DNA of 64,000 nucleotides from Mycobacterium interjectum (GCA_002102225.1 LQPB01000058.1:154788-218787), one strand, 5' to 3'; shown: positions 1 through 8,950, counted from the stretch's first letter. The notes: generated from the sequence alone by a model not told the origin. A program made the numbers and translations.

Positions 1-1376
1 GGCGACCCGGTGCGGCTGAAGGACCGCCACCGCCGCTGCACGTGGTTGCTGACCCGCAGCGCCGCGCGTCGATCCGCGGCCGCGGTCAGCAGCGCACCGA
101 ACCGGGTGCGATAGACGTCGAAGACCGCCAGCAGCTCGGTGGCATGCGTGGCACCCAGGCCCGACCAGCGCAGCGTCCGCGGGGCGTAGTCGTACCTGTA
201 CAGATACGTCGGCGCGTGCCGGCCGTGGGCCTCGGCGATCTGCCAGGCCGCCGAGCTGAACGCGAAGTCGCCGCCGAGCTGGACGCAGGCCGACGGTGCC
301 GGGTAGTCGGGATATGCGGCGGTGATGCGTTCGCGGGCAGCGGGTTCCGTGTCGGCCAGCAGCTCTTCGATCATCGACTCGTTCGTCGGCAGCATGCGCA
401 GGAAGCGGGTGAACAGGCGGCCCTCTTCGGCGTTGGTGCCCACGATCAGCGGCACCCGATGCGCGCGGCCGGTCCGCATCGCCTCGACCGGGTCCACGGG
501 CAGCACGTCGTCGCCGAAAACCGGGCCGATCGGGAAGGCGCCGAGCCTGTTCTCCATGCCCTGGTCGATCAGCCGGTGCTGGGTCTCGACAAACTGCGCC
601 GCGGACGCGCGCAGCAACGCGGTGGCCGCATCCTGCCGGCGGGCGCCGAGCAGGCGGGCGAAGCGCGTCGCGAACTCGGCCGCCGTTTCCCGCGACCGCA
701 CCATGCCCGAGGCCGGGCTTTCCGAAATGGCCTGGGCGAACAGGCCTTCGGCCGCGGGCACCGCCAGCAGGGTCGCGGTGATGTGCGCGCCCGCGCTTTC
801 CCCGAAGATGGTGACCTTGGCCGGGTCACCGCCGAACTCGGCGATGTTGTCGCGGATCCACTGCAGCGCCAGCACCAGGTCGCGTAGGTAGAGGTTGCTG
901 TCGATGGTGATTTCGGGGGTCGACAGCGACGACAGGTCCAGGCATCCCAGGGCGCCCAGCCGGTAGTTCACCGACACGTACACACAGCCGCGGCGCGCCA
1001 GCGCGGCACCGTCGTACAGCGGCGTGGCCGAGCTGCCCAGGATGTAGCCGCCGCCGTGGATGAAGACCATCACCGGTAACGGCTTGTCGGAGGGGACTTC
1101 CGGGGTGACGACGTTGAGAGTCAGGCAGTCCTCGCTCATCGGCTGGTAGCGCCCGACGCCGAGCAGCGTGTAGCGGCGTTGCTGGGGCGCGCAGCTGGTG
1201 AAGCCGTGGCAGTGCCGCACCCCCGACCAGGGCGGCGCGGGCTGCGGCGCCCGCAGCCGCAGCGGGCCCACGGGCGGGCGGGCGTAAGGGATGGATCGCC
1301 AGCGGTTTACGCCATCGCGGGTGAAGCCTTCGACGGTGCCGGCGCGGGTGCGGGCGCGGATGGTGCGCTCATGCAT
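1..1376 (-). CDS. lipT: Type-B carboxylesterase/lipase LipT, 3' end cut off by the window edge
   Basis: Serine ester hydrolase of the type-B carboxylesterase family. About 458 residues are visible from the ATG at 1376 (MHERTIRARTRAGTVEGF); the C-terminus lies outside the window. Seen in sequence: the oxyanion-hole HGGGY motif (residues about 104-108), the SEDCLTLNV motif that usually precedes it, and the nucleophile elbow GESAG. The family length is about 500 residues, so most of the gene is present. It stands next to lppI, the same pairing as Rv2045c-Rv2046 in M. tuberculosis, which supports the lipT name. The two genes are divergent and separated by about 80 bp. The natural substrate is unknown; short- to medium-chain esters are the family inference. 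Confidence 0.85.
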   Translation of the reverse strand, partial: MHERTIRARTRAGTVEGFTRDGVNRWRSIPYARPPVGPLRLRAPQPAPPWSGVRHCHGFTSCAPQQRRYTLLGVGRYQPMSEDCLTLNVVTPEVPSDKPLPVMVFIHGGGYILGSSATPLYDGAALARRGCVYVSVNYRLGALGCLDLSSLSTPEITIDSNLYLRDLVLALQWIRDNIAEFGGDPAKVTIFGESAGAHITATLLAVPAAEGLFAQAISESPASGMVRSRETAAEFATRFARLLGARRQDAATALLRASAAQFVETQHRLIDQGMENRLGAFPIGPVFGDDVLPVDPVEAMRTGRAHRVPLIVGTNAEEGRLFTRFLRMLPTNESMIEELLADTEPAARERITAAYPDYPAPSACVQLGGDFAFSSAAWQIAEAHGRHAPTYLYRYDYAPRTLRWSGLGATHATELLAVFDVYRTRFGALLTAAADRRAALRVSNHVQRRWRSFSRTGS

Positions 1377-1456
1377 ACCAGTGACGGTAGCTGACAGTGT
1401 GGCCGTATCGCGCGGGCAGCGGCCGAATCCCCGGGCGTGGCGGTTAGCCTGGCGGG

Positions 1457-2146
1457 ATGCGGATCGCCGCGCTGGTCGCCGTCACGTTGCTGGTCGCCGG
1501 ATGCTCTCACCAGGCCGGCGACAACGCGGGACGGCCACAAACCACCCCGGAGACCTCGGCCGGCGCCGCCCCGACGACCACCGCGCCGTCGGGTAGCAAA
1601 CAGCCGGCACCGGCCGGTGCGCCGGCCTCGGGCGCCGCGATCTCCGACGTCGTCGCCTGGATCGAGGCAGGTCAACCCGCAGACCCGGGCCGCTATCACA
1701 GCGCAACGCGGGAGGGCGCCACGACGCCGCTCGGCAACGACATCGCGTTGACTGCCCAGGGCGGCAAAGTCTCCTGCATGACCGATGTCAAGCACACCGG
1801 CGGTGCGCTGGCATGCCTGGTGAGCCTGACCAATCCCCCGCCGCGCCCCGACACCGCCTACGGCGACTGGAAGGGCGGCTGGGTCGACTTCGACGGAACG
1901 AACCTGCAGGTCGGGTCGGCGCGCGCCGACCCGGGTCCGTTCCTCAACGGCAACGGCCCCGCACTGGCGGACGGGGACTCGTTGTCCTTCGGCGACTACC
2001 GGTGCCGCGCCGATCAATCGGGCCTGTTCTGCGTGAACTACGCCCACCAGTCCGCGGTGCGGTTCGCGACCGCCGGCATCCAGCCGTTCGGTTGCCTGCA
2101 GTCGGTGCCGCCGCCCGACGGTGTCGGCACGGCGTTTCGCTGCTGA
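1457..2146 (+). CDS. lppI: Lipoprotein LppI
   Basis: Secreted lipoprotein of 229 aa. The N-terminus has a short charged region, a hydrophobic stretch and the lipobox LVAGC, so Cys16 should be lipidated after signal peptidase II cleavage. A Thr/Pro/Ala-rich linker (about residues 20-62) follows, typical of mycobacterial surface lipoproteins. The remaining globular domain contains six cysteines, probably forming disulfides outside the membrane. Its position beside lipT matches Rv2046 (lppI) of M. tuberculosis. No enzymatic motif is seen and its function is unknown. Confidence 0.8.
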   Translation: MRIAALVAVTLLVAGCSHQAGDNAGRPQTTPETSAGAAPTTTAPSGSKQPAPAGAPASGAAISDVVAWIEAGQPADPGRYHSATREGATTPLGNDIALTAQGGKVSCMTDVKHTGGALACLVSLTNPPPRPDTAYGDWKGGWVDFDGTNLQVGSARADPGPFLNGNGPALADGDSLSFGDYRCRADQSGLFCVNYAHQSAVRFATAGIQPFGCLQSVPPPDGVGTAFRC

Positions 2147-2268
2147 GCGGGCGGCGCTTTGCCCAACGTCGACTTGTTGCGTGAAATCACGAAGATCTGG
2201 CGCAACAACCCGACGCTGGCGGCGCTGAATTTGCCGCACCCGTGGTGTGTGCGTGCGACGATTTGCCG

Positions 2269-3066
2269 ATGGACGCCGACGATCCCGAAAAGCGCATCGC
2301 CGACCTGGAACGTCAGCTCGCCGAGCAGAAGCGCATCGCCGAGCTGGAACGTCAACTGGCCGAAGCCAAGGCGGCCGCGGGGCAGGATACCGACGATCGC
2401 GCACGCCAGTACGCGCAGTCGTTGTGGGAGGGGTTGCGCTCCGGCGGTCCGGTGGCCCCCGGAGGGCCGTCCGCCCCCGAGATGGCGCAGCATCGAGAGG
2501 CTTTCATGCAAGCCGCGGCCCAGGCGGGCCTGTCGCCAGAACAGATCGACAACATCTTCAAGCACGGCAAGGCGACGTTCAAGGTGGGGCATTCGGTCGT
2601 CTATTCCGGCCAGGGCGTCACGGGGGACTACGGCGCGGTCGCCGGCATCGGACAGCCACCCGACTTTCCGCAACAGGTCGGCTCGAGGCGCCACGTCGCG
2701 CAGGGCCGCCGCCGGCCGTGGGGCATGCGCGGGTGGCCGGATCGCATCGGAGCGATCATCGGGGCCCTGGGCCTGTGCATCGGTGCCGCCGCGTCGTTGA
2801 CCGCGACCATGCCGGCGAGCGCGATGTGGACGAGCCCCTTCGTGTGCGACAGCGGGTACCAGCTGGCGTACAACACCACCAACTACAGCTACAAGCCCGG
2901 CCAGTCGGGAACCAGCGTGAGCTTCGAATGCGTCGGTGCCACCGGCTCGTACGAGCCCAGCTGGATCGCCATCGACGCGCTGCAGACCATCCTGGCCGCC
3001 GTGGTGTTGGGCGCCGCGGTGGGCGTCGGTTTCCTGATCTGGCGCGCATTCCGCAAGCAGAGCTGA
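2269..3066 (+). CDS. Hypothetical membrane protein with N-terminal coiled coil
   Basis: I do not recognise a family. The 265-aa product starts with a highly charged heptad-like segment in which the unit IAELERQLAE is nearly duplicated (residues 7-35), a predicted coiled coil. An Ala/Gly/Pro-rich middle contains a short helical block (LSPEQIDNIFKHGKATF). Two hydrophobic segments follow: about residues 163-185 (GAIIGALGLCIGAAASLTAT) and a C-terminal one (AIDALQTILAAVVLGAAVGVG). Between them lies a loop with two cysteines and several Tyr/Asn, presumably extracytoplasmic. The ATG at 2269 is preferred; an in-frame GTG at 2242 is the alternative. It is absent between lppI and Rv2047c in M. tuberculosis as I know that locus. 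Confidence 0.6.
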   Translation: MDADDPEKRIADLERQLAEQKRIAELERQLAEAKAAAGQDTDDRARQYAQSLWEGLRSGGPVAPGGPSAPEMAQHREAFMQAAAQAGLSPEQIDNIFKHGKATFKVGHSVVYSGQGVTGDYGAVAGIGQPPDFPQQVGSRRHVAQGRRRPWGMRGWPDRIGAIIGALGLCIGAAASLTATMPASAMWTSPFVCDSGYQLAYNTTNYSYKPGQSGTSVSFECVGATGSYEPSWIAIDALQTILAAVVLGAAVGVGFLIWRAFRKQS

Positions 3067-3069
3067 CCG

Positions 3070-4035
3070 TCAGCCGGGCCGGGTGGCGACGGCGGCGAAC
3101 AGCTCGCTCATTTCGTCGGCGGGCCCGCGCGGAACGGTGTAGCCGGCTTCGTCGCGAATCTCCTCGAGGTGATCGCGCACGTCCTCGACGGACAGCCCGG
3201 GGTCGTAGAAACCCGTTGTCCTGCCGATGAAGAACCGTGCGACATGCCCGGCGCCGGCCGTGTAAATCTCCCCGGAAACCGGACAGTCCCGGTGGGTCAG
3301 GAAGGCCGCGACCGGAGCCACCAGGGCCGGGTCGAGTTTGCGAAGGTACTGACCGACAAGGTCATCCAGCACCGCCCGCGCCGCCGCCTCCCCGGGCTGC
3401 TCGGCGCTCCCCAGGGATTGCTCGAGCATCCGCGTGTATGCGATCGGGGCGATGGCGTTGACCTTGATGTCGTGGGCGGCCCCTTCGGCGGCCAGCACCC
3501 TGGTGAAGCCGATCAGCCCGGTCTTGGCCGCCCCGTAGTTGCTCATGCGTTCGGCGCCAAGGATTCCCGCCGCCGAGCAGGTGTTGAGGATCCGGCCGTA
3601 GCCACGGTCCCGCATCACCGACCAGGCGGGCCGCGTCACGTAGAACGCGCCCCTCAGGTGCACATCGATGAGGGGTTCGAGCCGTTCGGCGGTCATGTCC
3701 TCGAACGGTGCGTCGCCGACGATCCCGGCGTTGTTGATGACGATGTCCAGCCGCCCCCAGGCGCTCAGGGCGGCGTCGACGATGGCCTGCCCGCCAGCGG
3801 GATTCGTCACGCTGTGCGTGTCGGCGACGGCCTGGCCGCCGGCTCGACGGATCTCATCGGCGACGGCGCTCGCCGCCGCAGCGTCGGAGCCGTCGCCGGT
3901 CACCGAACCACCGACGTCGTTGACGACGACGCGCGCGCCCCGTGCCGCCAGCAGCAGCGCATACTGCCTGCCCAAACCGCCGCCGGCGCCGGTGATCACG
4001 GCGACCTGGTCGTCGAACCGCAGGTCTTTGCTCAC
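3070..4035 (-). CDS. Short-chain dehydrogenase/reductase, hydroxysteroid/hydroxyacyl type
   Basis: NAD(P)-dependent SDR of 321 aa. Seen: the glycine-rich cofactor motif TGAGGGLGRQ near the N-terminus, NNAG in the mid domain, and the catalytic YGAAK pair (Tyr-x3-Lys). The C-terminus runs about 50 residues beyond the usual 250-260-aa SDR core. The sequence resembles the N-terminal dehydrogenase of multifunctional 17-beta-HSD type 4 proteins, so a beta-hydroxyacyl or hydroxysteroid substrate is inferred. The start is set at the GTG at 4035, which overlaps the TGA of the upstream P450 gene by the GTGA arrangement. This implies translational coupling; a longer upstream reading would run through the P450 gene. 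Confidence 0.8.
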   Translation of the reverse strand: MSKDLRFDDQVAVITGAGGGLGRQYALLLAARGARVVVNDVGGSVTGDGSDAAAASAVADEIRRAGGQAVADTHSVTNPAGGQAIVDAALSAWGRLDIVINNAGIVGDAPFEDMTAERLEPLIDVHLRGAFYVTRPAWSVMRDRGYGRILNTCSAAGILGAERMSNYGAAKTGLIGFTRVLAAEGAAHDIKVNAIAPIAYTRMLEQSLGSAEQPGEAAARAVLDDLVGQYLRKLDPALVAPVAAFLTHRDCPVSGEIYTAGAGHVARFFIGRTTGFYDPGLSVEDVRDHLEEIRDEAGYTVPRGPADEMSELFAAVATRPG

Positions 4036-5264
4036 CAACTGACCGGCAACTCTTTCATGCCGTAGATGTTGGCGTCTTTGAACCTCAGTTCGCCGGGCGC
4101 CACGGCCAACCTCAGCCCGGGTAGGCGGCGCGCCAGCGTGGCAAACGCGACCTGCATTTCGACGCGAGCCAGGTTCGCTCCGATACATTGATGCACGCCG
4201 TATCCGAAACCCAAGTGCCCGCGGGGGTTTCGGCCGCACTCAAAGGATTCGGGGTTGTCGACGAATTCGGGGTCCCAGTTTCCGGCGGGCAGGTTCATCA
4301 TGACGAACTCCCCCGCCCGAATCAGTTGGCCACCGATCAGCAGATCTTCGGTTGCCACGCGATCGACCTGACTGTGCACGATGCTGAGGTAGCGCATGAG
4401 CTCTTCGACGATGTTCGCGATGACGGCGGGGTCGTCGGTTTGCCCGAGCCGTTCGAACACCTCGGGATGTTCCAACAGCGCAACGGTTCCCAACGAGATC
4501 ATGTTGGCGGTCGTTTCATGTCCCGCCTGCATCATGATCACACTGCTCATGGCCGTGGTGGCACGGTCGAGTTGGCCGGTCGCCACATAGTCGGTGACCA
4601 GGCGGCTGATCAGGTCGTCGCCGGGTTCGCGCAGCTTGCGCTCCACCAACTCCTCGATGTAGGCGTACATGGCGCCGAACGCCTGGCCCTTTTCTGCGTC
4701 GGTGGACTTCTGGTCGAGCCCCTTGGTCGTGTTGCGTTGGAAGAGCTCGAGGTCTTCGGGCGGGACCCCCAGCAGCAGCGCGATCACCATTGACGGCACC
4801 GGCAAGGCGAATTCGCGCACCAAATCGGCCGGCGCACCGTTGTCGACCATCTGGCCGAGATAGTGATCGACCATCTCCTGGATGTGCGGCCGCATCGATT
4901 CGCAACGCCGAAAGGTGAAGTTGGCGGTCATCATGCGCCGCAACCGGTGATGCTCGGGATCGTCGGTCCGCGCGAACATGACCGGGACCTTGTTGTCGGC
5001 GTCCGTCGGCATGATGGAGTCCGGAATGGTCTTCGCGGACAAGCGCGGATCGACCAACGCCACCCTGATGTCGTGGTAGCGGCTGACCACCCAGACCGGG
5101 TTGCCCTGGAACATGGCCCTTTGCAGGCCGGGTTGTTCTCGCCATTGCACGAACTCGGACGGGGGCGCGAGCGGGCATTGCCCCGGCCGCGGGACGGGCA
5201 GCACCGGAAGATCGGCATCGGGGCAGGGTTCGGCTGTTCCGAGAGATGTGGAAGTTGTTGCCAT
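4032..5264 (-). CDS. Cytochrome P450
   Basis: Soluble bacterial class I P450 of 410 aa. Seen: the I-helix oxygen-activation motif AGHETT, the K-helix ExxR (EELMR), and the heme-binding loop FGYGVHQCIG with Cys at about residue 360. It needs a ferredoxin and reductase, which are not encoded nearby. It overlaps the SDR downstream by 4 bp, so the two probably act in sequence: hydroxylation, then oxidation of the alcohol. It is divergent from the TetR gene at 5357 and is probably controlled by it. Fold-level similarity is to CYP105/CYP107-like enzymes; the exact CYP family needs a full alignment. Confidence 0.92.
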   Translation of the reverse strand: MATTSTSLGTAEPCPDADLPVLPVPRPGQCPLAPPSEFVQWREQPGLQRAMFQGNPVWVVSRYHDIRVALVDPRLSAKTIPDSIMPTDADNKVPVMFARTDDPEHHRLRRMMTANFTFRRCESMRPHIQEMVDHYLGQMVDNGAPADLVREFALPVPSMVIALLLGVPPEDLELFQRNTTKGLDQKSTDAEKGQAFGAMYAYIEELVERKLREPGDDLISRLVTDYVATGQLDRATTAMSSVIMMQAGHETTANMISLGTVALLEHPEVFERLGQTDDPAVIANIVEELMRYLSIVHSQVDRVATEDLLIGGQLIRAGEFVMMNLPAGNWDPEFVDNPESFECGRNPRGHLGFGYGVHQCIGANLARVEMQVAFATLARRLPGLRLAVAPGELRFKDANIYGMKELPVSW

Positions 5265-5292
5265 AACCCGCGTTTCCCATTAAGTGTCAGAC

Positions 5293-5334
5293 GACTGCCA
5301 GTTGTAGAGCCTAAAGCCCGGCCTGGTGGCAGTC
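5293..5334. promoter_or_regulatory. Candidate TetR operator between the P450 and TetR genes
   Basis: The 92-bp divergent gap contains a perfect 8-bp inverted repeat, GACTGCCA (5293-5300) and TGGCAGTC (5327-5334), each next to a CAGTTG or CAACTG hexamer. The position between the divergent P450 and TetR starts is where a TetR autoregulatory operator would be expected. This is an inference from symmetry and place only. Confidence 0.4.
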
Positions 5335-5356
5335 AACTGTCGGTTAGGCTGTCCCC

Positions 5357-5986
5357 ATGTCCGGCGTTGAAGACCGGCCATTGCGGGCGGACGCAGTACG
5401 CAATGTCGAGCGCATATTGCGCGCGGCGCGGGACGTCTATGCCGAATTCGGGCCCGACGCATCGGTGGAGGCGGTCGCGCGCCGTGCGGGCGTGGGTGAG
5501 CGAACCCTCTACCGCAGATTTCCCACCAAGGCCGACCTGGTCCGGGCCGCCCTCGATCAGAGCATCGCCGAGGACCTCACTCCGGTCATCGACAAGGCCC
5601 GGCGCGCCGAGGACCCACTGCGCGGCCTCACCCAACTGATCGAAGCGGCAATCTCGCTGGGCGCCCGCGAACACAGCCTGCTGACCGCGGCACGCCGGGC
5701 CGGGTCACTCACGTCCGATATCTCGGTTTCGCTCAACGAGGCGCTCGACGAGCTTGCCCGCGAAGGCCAGCGAGCCGGCAGCGTCCGCGCCGATCTGGTC
5801 ACCGAGGACCTACCACGCCTGGTGGCAATGCTTTTCAGCGTGCTGGCGACGATGGATACGGACTGCGACGGCTGGAGACGCTATGTCGCCCTCGTCGTCG
5901 ATGCGGTGTCGGTCAACGAGCGACAGCCGTTGCCTCCGGCCGCGCCGCTGCGTTATGGGGTCGGACCCGATAGCTGGCCACTGTAG
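5357..5986 (+). CDS. TetR/AcrR-family transcriptional regulator
   Basis: 209-aa regulator with an N-terminal helix-turn-helix (about residues 30-60, VEAVARRAGVGERTLYRRF, then PTKADLV), the classic TetR signature. A less conserved ligand-binding helical domain follows. It is divergent from the P450-SDR pair at 3070-5264 with a 92-bp gap that carries an inverted repeat, so local repression of that pair and of itself is the likely role. The ligand is unknown. The ATG at 5357 is taken as the start because the HTH then sits at the usual distance from the N-terminus. Confidence 0.85.
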   Translation: MSGVEDRPLRADAVRNVERILRAARDVYAEFGPDASVEAVARRAGVGERTLYRRFPTKADLVRAALDQSIAEDLTPVIDKARRAEDPLRGLTQLIEAAISLGAREHSLLTAARRAGSLTSDISVSLNEALDELAREGQRAGSVRADLVTEDLPRLVAMLFSVLATMDTDCDGWRRYVALVVDAVSVNERQPLPPAAPLRYGVGPDSWPL

Positions 5987-6001
5987 GGCCGGGCGAGGGG
6001 T

Positions 6002-6802
6002 TCAGTTGATGGTGACCCCGGCGTCGACCTTGAACTGCAACCCCGTCACGTATCGGGACTCATCGGATAGCAGGAACAGCACGGCGCTGCTGACATCGGC
6101 CGGCTCCACGGCCGGGGTGGGCATCGCGTTGACGAAGATCGGGATCAGGTCGGACCGTTGCTCACCCAGAAGAGGCCCGAACGACGGCGGCACCATCCCG
6201 GTGGGTACGCCGGTGGGAAGCACGGTGTTGACGCGCACGTTCTGCGCGGCCAATTCATTCGCCAAGGCCAGCGTCAAGCCTACGACGCCGTACTTCGCCG
6301 AGGTGTAGGGCGTCTGCAGCGGAAAGCCCTTGATGGCGCCGGCCGAGCTGACGTTGACCAGGCTGCCGCCCCCCTGGTCGAGCAGGTGCGGTATCGCGGC
6401 CGCGCAGGTGTTCCACACGCCGATGAGATTGACGTCGACCACCGTGCGCCACTGATCGGCGGTTGTCCGGTCCCAGGGCGCCACCGTGAGCACACCGGCG
6501 TTGGCGACCGCCCCGTCGAGACCCCCCAGCTCGCCGGCGCCGTCATCGACCGCGGAGCGCAATTGCGCCTCGTCGCGCACATCGACGATGCGACTCACGC
6601 AGCGGCGGCCGAAATCTTCGACCATCCTTGCCGTTTCGGCCAGGTCGTCTTCGGTGGCCAGGGGATACTCGATCTGCGGCAGGGACTGGCAGATGTCGAC
6701 CAGGACGAGGTCCGCGCCTTCCTCGGCGAGTCGCAGCGCATGGCTGCGTCCCATGCCGCGGGCGGCGCCGGTGATCAGGATGCGCTTGCCCGCGACGCGC
6801 AT
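6002..6802 (-). CDS. Mycofactocin-coupled short-chain dehydrogenase
   Basis: SDR of 266 aa. Seen: the cofactor motif TGAARGMGRSHALRLAEEG, then the segment VDICQSLPQIEYPLATEDDL, and the catalytic YTSAK. The insertion after beta-strand 2 (DIC...YPLAT..DLAET) is the hallmark of the mycofactocin-coupled SDR subfamily. In those enzymes the NAD is not exchangeable and electrons pass to the peptide-derived cofactor mycofactocin. It begins immediately after the stop of the DAPDH-like gene (start at 6802, that stop at 6803), so it is the last gene of a three-gene operon read from 8739. Expected role: oxidation of an alcohol intermediate of the island's pathway. The mycofactocin genes themselves are not in this window. 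Confidence 0.85.
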   Translation of the reverse strand: MRVAGKRILITGAARGMGRSHALRLAEEGADLVLVDICQSLPQIEYPLATEDDLAETARMVEDFGRRCVSRIVDVRDEAQLRSAVDDGAGELGGLDGAVANAGVLTVAPWDRTTADQWRTVVDVNLIGVWNTCAAAIPHLLDQGGGSLVNVSSAGAIKGFPLQTPYTSAKYGVVGLTLALANELAAQNVRVNTVLPTGVPTGMVPPSFGPLLGEQRSDLIPIFVNAMPTPAVEPADVSSAVLFLLSDESRYVTGLQFKVDAGVTIN

Positions 6803-7885
6803 TTACCGCTCGTTCCACATCAGGCCGCGCATCGTCGCGGAGAGCGGGATCTCCTCCACGCCGATCAGCCCCCGCGGCGCGCGGCACACCCAGTCGATCG
6901 CATTGACGGCCCGGCCCGCCGTCGAGATGCAACCGGCATCGGTCGAATCGAAGACAGGGTGCGAAACATGGGTGTTGATTTCCACCCGCGGTTCACACTC
7001 CACGACGACACGGTGCACGCCGGTGTGGCCCTCCGGCGGGAATTCCCAATCCGGCGCCGCAGCTTGGGTGAGCCTGGTGACGTGCTCAAGAGTGATCACC
7101 GGCTTGCCGTCACGGACACCCTCGGTGGCGAACCGCACCGCGGCCATCTGACCGGGCTGCACCGTCATCATGGTGCAGTCGATGCGCTCGGGGGTGAACC
7201 AGCGTTCGATGCGCTGGCGCACTTCGTCGAGCTTGATGTCGAGATGGTCCGCCAGGCTGCGGACCTGGCCTCCCCACATCGCCACGATCACCCCGGGCAA
7301 GAACATCATCGGCGAGTCGTCGTCCGCAGTCGTTCCGAATCCCATTGCAGCGCCGGTGAACTCGGCATCATCGTAGTTTCCGTAATCGAAAATCTCCTGC
7401 ACGGTGATCGAATCGACCCGGGTGGTCAGACTGGCCGCCGAGTGCACCAGCGTGTCGCCGGAGAAACCGGGGTCGATGCCGTTGACGTAGAGCGAGGTGT
7501 CGCCGGCCGCGCAGGCGCGCTCCAGGGGCTCCCGCAACCAGTCGTCGGCATGGCGGGGTGTGACCAGCCAGACCATCGAGGTACCCACGACATTGGTGCC
7601 GGCCGCGAGGAACGTGGCCATCTGCTCGATGGCCTCCATCGGCCGGGTTTCACCTTGGGATGTGTAAACCACGCAGTCGGCGCCGAGGCCCACGAGGGCG
7701 TCCATGTCGTCCGTGGCAATGATCCCGGTCGGCTGGTCCAGCCCGCAGAGTTCGGCGGCGTCCCGGCCGATCTTCGCGGCGCTGGCGGCATGCACCCCGA
7801 CCAGTTCGAGGTCCGGCCTGCCGATGATGGCCCGCAACGAATGCCGGCCGACGTTTCCGGTGGAGAACTGAATGACTCTGCGCAC
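6803..7885 (-). CDS. DAPDH/dihydrodipicolinate-reductase-like dehydrogenase, paralogue 1
   Basis: 360-aa oxidoreductase with an N-terminal Rossmann motif (STGNVGRHSLRAI). Its organisation is that of the mycobacterial proteins annotated as dihydrodipicolinate reductase-like or 2,4-diaminopentanoate dehydrogenase-like. It is clearly not DapB of lysine synthesis, which is shorter. The GTG at 7885 is chosen because it begins directly at the first beta strand (VRRVIQF). It is one of three divergent paralogues in the island (others at 9571-10671 and 15617-16693). It lies between two SDR genes in one operon. The substrate is unknown; reduction or oxidation of a keto/amino or hydroxy intermediate is inferred. 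Confidence 0.8.
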   Translation of the reverse strand: MRRVIQFSTGNVGRHSLRAIIGRPDLELVGVHAASAAKIGRDAAELCGLDQPTGIIATDDMDALVGLGADCVVYTSQGETRPMEAIEQMATFLAAGTNVVGTSMVWLVTPRHADDWLREPLERACAAGDTSLYVNGIDPGFSGDTLVHSAASLTTRVDSITVQEIFDYGNYDDAEFTGAAMGFGTTADDDSPMMFLPGVIVAMWGGQVRSLADHLDIKLDEVRQRIERWFTPERIDCTMMTVQPGQMAAVRFATEGVRDGKPVITLEHVTRLTQAAAPDWEFPPEGHTGVHRVVVECEPRVEINTHVSHPVFDSTDAGCISTAGRAVNAIDWVCRAPRGLIGVEEIPLSATMRGLMWNER

Positions 7886-7950
7886 GGTTAGCCTCGTCCT
7901 TCCAGCGGCGGGTGATGTCCCATCATGACGCGTACGGTCTCGGCACCGGG

Positions 7951-8739
7951 TCAGTAGTCGGGTATCGGCAGCGGCGAGTTGTTCGAGTCGATACCGCCGT
8001 CGACATGGAAGGTCGCGTTGGTCGCGTAGCAGTCGCGGGTGCACAGGTACACCGCGAGCCGCCCGAGGTCCTCGACGTCGCCCAGCCGATGCAGGGGGGT
8101 GGCTTCTTGCATCTTCTCCAATGACCCGGGCATCAGATCCAGGCTGCCCCGCAGACCGTCGGTGGCGAACGAACCCAGGGCGATCGCGTTGACGCGAATC
8201 TTGGGGGCGAGTTCCTGCGCCATGGCGCGGGTCAGCGCTTCGAGACCGCCCTTCGCCACGCAATAGGCGGTCAGCGCCCGGATGCCAAAACGCGCAGAGC
8301 CCGAGGAGATGTTGATGATGGACCCGTGTCCGGCACTGAGCATGTGCGGCGCCACCAGCTGACTCATGATGAAGGCGGAGGTCACACACCAGTCGAACGT
8401 GTGCCGGAAATCTTCGTCGGTGATGTCCAGGAACCGCGCGTAGGTCGACCCACCGACATTGTTGACGAGAATATCGATGCGGCCGAGGCGCTCCATGGCC
8501 GTGTCCACGACGCGTTCTGAGTCCGGACGACTCATCGCGTCGGCAACGATCGCGACGCCCTTGCCGCCCGCGGCCTCGATACCGTCAATCGTGCCAACGA
8601 TATCCGCCTCGGTACGTGCGGTGCCCACAATCGTGGCCCCCGCCTCCGCTAAGACCCTGGCAATGCCGGCCCCGACACCCTTCCCGGCCCCTGTGACGAT
8701 GGCCACCTGTCCATCCAGGCGGAACTGCTCCAACGCCAT
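7951..8739 (-). CDS. Short-chain dehydrogenase/reductase
   Basis: Classical SDR of 262 aa with TGAGKGVGAG (cofactor binding), NNVGG, the catalytic Ser in ISSGSARFG and YCVAK, and a FabG-like C-terminus (HVDGGIDSN). It is the first gene of the operon 8739 to 6002. The ATG at 8739 has a good ribosome site (GAAGGAG) at the right distance. A promoter with a strong -35/-10 match and an overlapping palindrome lies just upstream (8779-8807), so expression is probably repressed by the TetR protein encoded divergently at 8951. The substrate is unknown. Confidence 0.85.
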   Translation of the reverse strand: MALEQFRLDGQVAIVTGAGKGVGAGIARVLAEAGATIVGTARTEADIVGTIDGIEAAGGKGVAIVADAMSRPDSERVVDTAMERLGRIDILVNNVGGSTYARFLDITDEDFRHTFDWCVTSAFIMSQLVAPHMLSAGHGSIINISSGSARFGIRALTAYCVAKGGLEALTRAMAQELAPKIRVNAIALGSFATDGLRGSLDLMPGSLEKMQEATPLHRLGDVEDLGRLAVYLCTRDCYATNATFHVDGGIDSNNSPLPIPDY

Positions 8740-8778
8740 GGCGGGCTCCTTCGATCGTGCGCAATGCGTGCGCCGTTC

Positions 8779-8807
8779 AATCTAGGAACGCTGCTGACTA
8801 AAGTCAA
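8779..8807 (-). promoter_or_regulatory. Promoter of the SDR-DAPDH-SDR operon with overlapping palindromic operator
   Basis: On the minus strand TTGACT (8807-8802) and TAGATT (8784-8779) are 17 bp apart, a near-consensus primary-sigma promoter. The palindrome TGACTAAAGTCA (8795-8806) overlaps the -35 box, the right place for a repressor. The same motif recurs at 10805-10816 and 10931-10946. Confidence 0.6.
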
Positions 8808-8950
8808 TGAATATGCCGGATGGGAATCCCTGACGGAAGGTGCGGTCTTAGAATGATCAAGTTGTGCAAGCCTTTCTGACGCGGAGGCGGCATAATGGTC
8901 GGGTTAGCCTCGGAACCCTTGCAAGAGTCAGGTCAATCGTAAGGAAAGAA

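Noticed and set aside
42..891. Long plus-strand open frames over the lipT gene
   Set aside because: They are Arg/Gly/Ala-rich shadows of the real minus-strand esterase, which has clear catalytic motifs.
6803..8389. 528-codon minus-strand frame joining an SDR-like start to the DAPDH-like protein
   Set aside because: The upstream part is an out-of-frame reading of the SDR at 7951-8739. The real start is the GTG at 7885.
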